Origin: JAUVDZ01 sp964346325
GTDB taxonomy: Bacteria > Patescibacteriota > Gracilibacteria > UBA1369 > PNNO01
Direction: 5' to 3'
DNA length: 29,215 nt
Assembly (NCBI GenBank): GCA_964346325.1
Contig: CAYFUK010000009.1
Coordinates: forward strand, 1-29,215
In this document: in pieces, positions 25,350 to 29,215 of the stretch
Numbering within the stretch: the stretch's first letter is position 1
Layout: every line of letters starts with the position of its first letter
Notes under the pieces: generated by a model
Seen by the model: the letters and a program-made list of their open reading frames with translations, nothing else
The model's database searches: none
What the model was told of the DNA's origin: nothing
Made by a program: the position numbers and the translations under genes

Positions 25350-26144
25350 ATGAAAATTTTATTCTTAGGGGATATCGTAGGTAGACCCGGGAGAGAAACC
25401 GTTAAAAAAGCTCTTCCAAAAATCAAGGAGGATCACATGCCCGATCTCACTCTTGCAAATGGTGAAAATCTTGCACACGGACGCGGCATTACAGAAGAAA
25501 CAATAATCGAAATGCAACGGGCGGGAATTGACTTTTTTACATCGGGGAACCATATTTTCAACAATAAATCAGGCATGGAAAAACTTAATGATAAAAGCTT
25601 TCCTGTTATAAGGCCGGCAAACTTTCCCCCGGATAATCCCGGGCGCGGTTATCACATTTATGAAACGGCAAAAATGCAGAAAATTCTGATTATAAATCTT
25701 CATGGCAGGGTTTTTATCAATGAAAATTATGACTGCCCCTTCAGAAAAGCGGATGAAATCATTGAAGAAACAAAAGCTGACCGGCCGGCTGCGATTATTG
25801 TTGATTTTCACGCGGAAGCAACATCGGAGAAAGCCGCTTTGGGTCATTATCTGGATGGTCGTGTAAGTGCGATTGCGGGTACTCACACTCATATTCCCAC
25901 ATGCGACGGTAAAATACTTGATAACGGAACGGCATATATTACCGATGTTGGTATGGCAGGTGGGTCGGATTCCGTAATAGGTGCCAAAAAAGAAGATATA
26001 ATAAAATCGTTTTTATCACAGATGCCTTTTAAATATGATATTGCGGGCGGCCGAACCACATTTAATGCCGTAGTGATTGAAACAAACGATTCCAACGGCC
26101 GGGCCACCGAAATAACTCAAATTATACAAAATTTTAACAACTAA
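25350..26144 (+). CDS. ymdB: YmdB-family metallophosphoesterase
   Basis: Belongs to the TIGR00282/YmdB family, in B. subtilis a 2',3'- and 3',5'-cyclic nucleotide phosphodiesterase affecting biofilm and motility choice. The 264-aa product has the di-metal ligands in order: D8 in FLGDIVG, E39-N40 in ANGENLAHGRG, N67-H68 in SGNHIF, H154 in VDFHAEATSEK, and H179 and H181 in GTHTHIPT. It is cytoplasmic, with full family length. ctpA starts 3 nt after its stop, so they form an operon. The family is common in CPR genomes; the substrate in them has not been shown to my knowledge. Confidence 0.94.
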   Translation: MKILFLGDIVGRPGRETVKKALPKIKEDHMPDLTLANGENLAHGRGITEETIIEMQRAGIDFFTSGNHIFNNKSGMEKLNDKSFPVIRPANFPPDNPGRGYHIYETAKMQKILIINLHGRVFINENYDCPFRKADEIIEETKADRPAAIIVDFHAEATSEKAALGHYLDGRVSAIAGTHTHIPTCDGKILDNGTAYITDVGMAGGSDSVIGAKKEDIIKSFLSQMPFKYDIAGGRTTFNAVVIETNDSNGRATEITQIIQNFNN

Positions 26145-26147
26145 AAA

Positions 26148-27368
26148 ATGTATGCCAAAAGACAAATATTTTTTACAATTCTGGCCTTCGTCCTTGTGTT
26201 TGCAATAGGATGGAAAGCTTCGGAATATTATTTTTATACAAATCAGCCGACAATAACTGTTCAGGAAAACGGTGATGTGATTGTTCAGGATTTTAATAAT
26301 CCGCAGTCCGTTGATCTGGGGCTTTACTGGAAAGTTTGGAATAAACTTGATAAGTCATATTTGGAAAAAAGCAAGCTGGCGAATGATGAGGCTTTGGTTT
26401 ATGGATCAATTAAAGGGCTTGTAGATGCACTGGATGATCCTTATACGGTTTTTATGACACCTGAAGAAACCGGGGAATTCGAGCACAGTTTAAATGCCGA
26501 TCTTGAAGGAATAGGAGCCGAACTTACAGTTGAAGAAGGTATGCTGGTGGTTATTTCACCGTTAAAAGACTCGCCCGCGGAAGAAGCCGGCCTGAAACCG
26601 GGTGACCTTATATTTTTGGTTGAAGGAGAAGTTGCAAGTGAAATGACTCTGTTTGAAGCAATAACAAAAATACGCGGTGAAAAAGGTACCGATGTAACGT
26701 TGACCATAATAAGGGAAGGCATTGAAGAGCCCTTTGATATTACAATAACGCGCGATACCATAAACGAAGAAAGTGTCTATTATGAATTGCTGGATGGAAA
26801 TGTGGCTTATGTTTCGATTAATCAATTCAGCGATGACACGACAACGGAATTTGATAATACGGTGCAGCAAATTTTGCTTGATAAACCAAAAGGAATAATT
26901 CTGGATTTGAGATTTAACGGCGGGGGTTATCTGGATATAGCGGTTGATATTATGTCGGAATTTTTAACGGATAATAAAGAGGCGGTTAAAATTGTTACAA
27001 GAAACGAGGAGTTTGATGAATCGATTAAAGTTTGGGAGGGCGCAAGATTACCTGAAATTCCATTGGTTGTTCTTGTTAATTACGGTTCCGCATCCGCTTC
27101 CGAAATTCTGGCGGGAGCTGTTCAGGATCACAAAAGAGGACTTGTTATGGGTGAACAGACTTTCGGGAAAGGCAGTGTACAGGAGGTCGAAATGCTTGAA
27201 GACGGTTCCAGCCTTAGAATAACAATCGCAAAATGGTTAACGCCGAACGGCAGAGATATCGAGGAAGTCGGAATAATGCCCGACCGTGTGATTGAATTTG
27301 AATTTGAAGAAGGAGACGAATTTGACAGCCAGCTGAAGGAAGCTTATAACTATCTTTTAAATCTCTAA
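26148..27368 (+). CDS. ctpA: C-terminal processing protease (S41 family, CtpA-like)
   Basis: A membrane-anchored serine protease acting outside the cytoplasmic membrane on the C-termini of exported proteins. The 406-aa product has an N-terminal membrane anchor (IFFTILAFVLVFAIGW), a PDZ domain (~100-190; LKDSPAEEAGLKPGDLI) and the S41 core: LDLRFNGGGYLDIAVDI, catalytic Ser316 in GSASASEI, Lys341 and Gln345 in FGKGSVQEV. The Ser-Lys spacing of 25 residues is the family value. It is cotranscribed with ymdB. Its 3' end overlaps the convergent regulator gene by 12 nt. Confidence 0.95.
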   Translation: MYAKRQIFFTILAFVLVFAIGWKASEYYFYTNQPTITVQENGDVIVQDFNNPQSVDLGLYWKVWNKLDKSYLEKSKLANDEALVYGSIKGLVDALDDPYTVFMTPEETGEFEHSLNADLEGIGAELTVEEGMLVVISPLKDSPAEEAGLKPGDLIFLVEGEVASEMTLFEAITKIRGEKGTDVTLTIIREGIEEPFDITITRDTINEESVYYELLDGNVAYVSINQFSDDTTTEFDNTVQQILLDKPKGIILDLRFNGGGYLDIAVDIMSEFLTDNKEAVKIVTRNEEFDESIKVWEGARLPEIPLVVLVNYGSASASEILAGAVQDHKRGLVMGEQTFGKGSVQEVEMLEDGSSLRITIAKWLTPNGRDIEEVGIMPDRVIEFEFEEGDEFDSQLKEAYNYLLNL

Positions 27369-27821
27369 AATATAGCCTGCCGAATAAACCGTTTTAAGAT
27401 ATGCATCATCTTTTGTATTAATGATCCTGCGAAGGCCGGCAACGTGAACGTCAACCGTATTGGAAAAAGGATTTGTTTTAGGACCCCAGACGTTTTCGAG
27501 GAGTGTATATCGTGATAAAACTTTATTTCGGTTTAAAACAAAAAATCTGAGCAGTTCAAAATGTTTTTTTCTTAATTTCCTTTCTTTTCCGTTTTGGATA
27601 ATCGCATAGTTTGCCTGTTTTAATTTAAACGGACCGCAGTCTATTATTTTTAGATTCGGAAGACGTTTATTTTTGATGCCAAAGCATTCTTTAACTTTGA
27701 TAAGAGCTTCAGTCGGTGAATTTAATACTTCGCAATCCACCCCCTGCTTTGCAATTTGCTTTTTTATAAATTGCATGAGTTTTAAAGGAAAATAAGGGGA
27801 AATAAGAAAAACTTCAGCCAT
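27357..27821 (-). CDS. OmpR/PhoB-type winged-helix regulator lacking a recognisable receiver domain
   Basis: 154 aa. Residues ~65-154 form the DNA-binding winged helix of the OmpR family: LRKKHFELLRFFVLNRNKVLSRYTLLENVWG, then NTVDVHVAGLRRII and LKTVYSAGYIL, including the conserved turn and C-terminal hairpin. Residues 1-60 are too short for a full receiver domain and lack an evident phosphoacceptor Asp motif, so regulation by a histidine kinase is unlikely or indirect. It lies 61 nt downstream of the YihY gene on the same strand and may be cotranscribed. Targets are unknown. Confidence 0.85.
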   Translation of the reverse strand: MAEVFLISPYFPLKLMQFIKKQIAKQGVDCEVLNSPTEALIKVKECFGIKNKRLPNLKIIDCGPFKLKQANYAIIQNGKERKLRKKHFELLRFFVLNRNKVLSRYTLLENVWGPKTNPFSNTVDVHVAGLRRIINTKDDAYLKTVYSAGYILEI

Positions 27822-27882
27822 AATATTTATTGTTAAGGGGCTATATTAAAACAGCTGAAAATTAAAATTCCATTAAAAAATT

Positions 27883-28743
27883 CTAAAATAAATCTAAAAT
27901 TCTTTTAAAAATGCCGCGGTATGAACCTTTTTCCTGTGAATATACTTTGGTAAATTGCGCTCCGAGAAGAAATATCTGAAAACTGTAATACAACCAGATC
28001 AAAGTTAAAACCAATGATCCGGCGGCTCCGTATATCGAATTGATTGAAATGTTTCTTATATATAAACCTATTAAAAAATTACCCAGCATAAAAAGAATCG
28101 TGGTTACCGCCGCACCGATCCAGACATCTTTCCATGCTATTTCTATATCCGGAAGGTACTTATTGATTGCGGCAATAATAAAGGTACTGATCCCGAATGA
28201 TACAAAAAGATTTAAAACCTGGAATGCGGAAGAACCTATGGGTATAAAATTTGAAAGATAAACCCAGATTGTGGCCATAATACCGCTAACGAAAATTAAT
28301 AACACGATCAGGAGTCCAAATCCCGCAATAAGCAACATTGAAAAAAATTTTGATTTGATCGCATGCTGAACTTTTTTATATCGGCTATGCTCGCGTTCCC
28401 ATGTTTTGTTCAGTGCATATTTTAAACTTGAAACAATTCTGCCGGCGGCAAATAAAAAAATAAAAAGACTCAAAACGGTAAACAAAATATTTGAACTGCT
28501 TATATGTGCATTTTTAACTATTATTTCGATTGCGGAAGCTATATCGGAACCAACTAAATTTTGTATCCGGCCAACCAATTCGCCTCTTGCGGCCTGTTCA
28601 CCGTAAATGGCTCCCGCACCCGCAATCACAATTATGATCACAGGTGCAAGAGTAAATAATGCGTAAAACGTCAATGATGCGGCATAATATGCTGATCTGC
28701 CGTGCCGCCATTCCTCAAAGGCTTTTAAAAATATTTTAAGCAT
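27883..28743 (-). CDS. YihY/BrkB-family inner membrane protein
   Basis: 286 aa with about six membrane segments and the family pattern: a hydrophilic start (AFEEWRHGRSAYYAASLTFY), then ALFTLAPVIIIVIAGAG, a GRIVSSLKYALNKTWE segment, and late SIYGAAGSLVLTLIWLYYSF. The family was once labelled RNase BN by mistake; some members are transporters or lipid-linked factors, and no single function is established. Its start lies 8 nt after the stop of the proline-rich gene, so they form an operon. Confidence 0.9.
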   Translation of the reverse strand: MLKIFLKAFEEWRHGRSAYYAASLTFYALFTLAPVIIIVIAGAGAIYGEQAARGELVGRIQNLVGSDIASAIEIIVKNAHISSSNILFTVLSLFIFLFAAGRIVSSLKYALNKTWEREHSRYKKVQHAIKSKFFSMLLIAGFGLLIVLLIFVSGIMATIWVYLSNFIPIGSSAFQVLNLFVSFGISTFIIAAINKYLPDIEIAWKDVWIGAAVTTILFMLGNFLIGLYIRNISINSIYGAAGSLVLTLIWLYYSFQIFLLGAQFTKVYSQEKGSYRGIFKRILDLF

Positions 28744-28751
28744 TTATATAT

Positions 28752-29215
28752 TTACATTTGTTGATTTTGAGAATTTTCCTCTTCTTCCGGAGGAGGAGGC
28801 TCAGCAGCGGGAGTTTCAGGGGTGGGAGGTGTCTGCGGTTTTTCCGGCCCCACGGGCGCTATAGGCGGTTCAGGAGTTGCAGGAGCGGGAGGTGCCCCGG
28901 GAGTCGGCTGCTGATCGGTAGCAGGTGGCGTTTGAGGTGTAGTTGGCCCTGCCGGTGCCTCCGGTGCCGGCTTAGGAGGTTCGGTTGTTTCGGGAGGTCC
29001 CGCCGGTGTTTCCGGAGATGGAACCTCTGCTGAAGCTTCGGGAGCAGGTGCTTCTTTGGTTTCAGGTTCTTCAGCTGCAGTTTGTTCTGCGGGAGTCGAA
29101 ACATTGTAAGTTTCTTCTTGTTGAGCGGGTGATTGAGATTGAGCGGATTGCTCAGGTGCCGGTGCTTCCGCTTGAGGCGGTTCGGGAGTTGGAGCCGCAG
29201 GTGCGGCGGGCTCAG
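28752..29215 (-). CDS. Proline-rich protein, C-terminal part only (5' end beyond window)
   Basis: The minus-strand frame ending with TAA at 28754-28752 stays open to the window edge: 154 residues made almost entirely of Pro, Glu, Ala, Thr and Gln, for example PAPEAPAGPTTPQTPPATDQ and ETPAAEPPPPEEEENSQNQQ. The codons fit a real gene, because Pro, Ala and Glu vary freely at their third bases; other open frames here give only Arg/Leu/His-rich shadows. It is a disordered, extended region, perhaps a cell-wall-spanning tail or linker of a larger exported or membrane protein. The function-bearing part is outside the window. Confidence 0.8.
   Translation of the reverse strand, partial: EPAAPAAPTPEPPQAEAPAPEQSAQSQSPAQQEETYNVSTPAEQTAAEEPETKEAPAPEASAEVPSPETPAGPPETTEPPKPAPEAPAGPTTPQTPPATDQQPTPGAPPAPATPEPPIAPVGPEKPQTPPTPETPAAEPPPPEEEENSQNQQM

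Noticed and set aside
28859..29104. Arg/Leu/His-rich frame on the minus strand at the right end
   Set aside because: It is a shadow of the proline-rich frame, which is open to the window edge and has natural codon variation.
1..29215. UGA recoded to glycine (genetic code 25)
   Set aside because: prfB encodes an RF2 with SPF and GGQ and itself ends in TGA; no gene needs UGA read as an amino acid.

Overview
The window reads as chromosome from a low-GC, small-genome bacterium. My best guess is a member of the Candidate Phyla Radiation (Patescibacteria), possibly near Peregrinibacteria. The reasons are tightly packed genes, almost no Shine-Dalgarno sequences, starts preceded by A-rich DNA or sitting directly behind a -10 box, a standard housekeeping set, and very large proteins with no familiar full-length architecture. 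UGA is used as a stop (once, in prfB) and an RF2 gene is present, so the UGA=Gly code of Gracilibacteria/Absconditabacteria does not apply. The phylum call is inference. A run of 100 Ns at 18284-18383 marks a scaffold gap.

Region 1 (1-10809, minus strand) is one long operon-like array of seven genes: two small soluble proteins, two paralogous OmpA-like-domain proteins (716 and 554 aa), a small helical protein, a giant 1754-aa protein with a hydrophobic Gly/Ala-rich segment and an HD-type phosphohydrolase signature, and a further gene cut by the window edge. It has a good sigma-70-type promoter at 10804-10832. Three of the products share an N-terminal signature of the form [FY][FY]S-x(4,5)-GV. 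This array is the best candidate for an undescribed system. It may be an envelope-associated or exported assembly, but its function is unknown.

Region 2 (10842-17234) holds a FemAB-type aminoacyltransferase, prfB-def (overlapping ATGA), a polysaccharide/lipid-type flippase with a small downstream gene, and a nucleotidyltransferase-fold protein followed by DUF4116-like repeats in another frame. Region 3 (17276-21119) has a Xer tyrosine recombinase, an array of 18-bp palindromic tandem repeats interrupted by the assembly gap, a dGTPase-like HD protein overlapping nrdR (dNTP metabolism), and an L,D-transpeptidase with its own consensus promoter.

Region 4 (21175-29215) has a PcrA/UvrD helicase, then a terminator region, an exported M23-type protein overlapping a small exported protein (possibly acquired DNA), ymdB-ctpA, a winged-helix regulator with no obvious receiver domain, a YihY/BrkB membrane protein, and the 3' part of a proline-rich protein gene. 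Cell-envelope work recurs throughout (FemAB, flippase, L,D-transpeptidase, M23, CtpA, the OmpA-like pair). No tRNA, rRNA, CRISPR array or insertion sequence was recognised.
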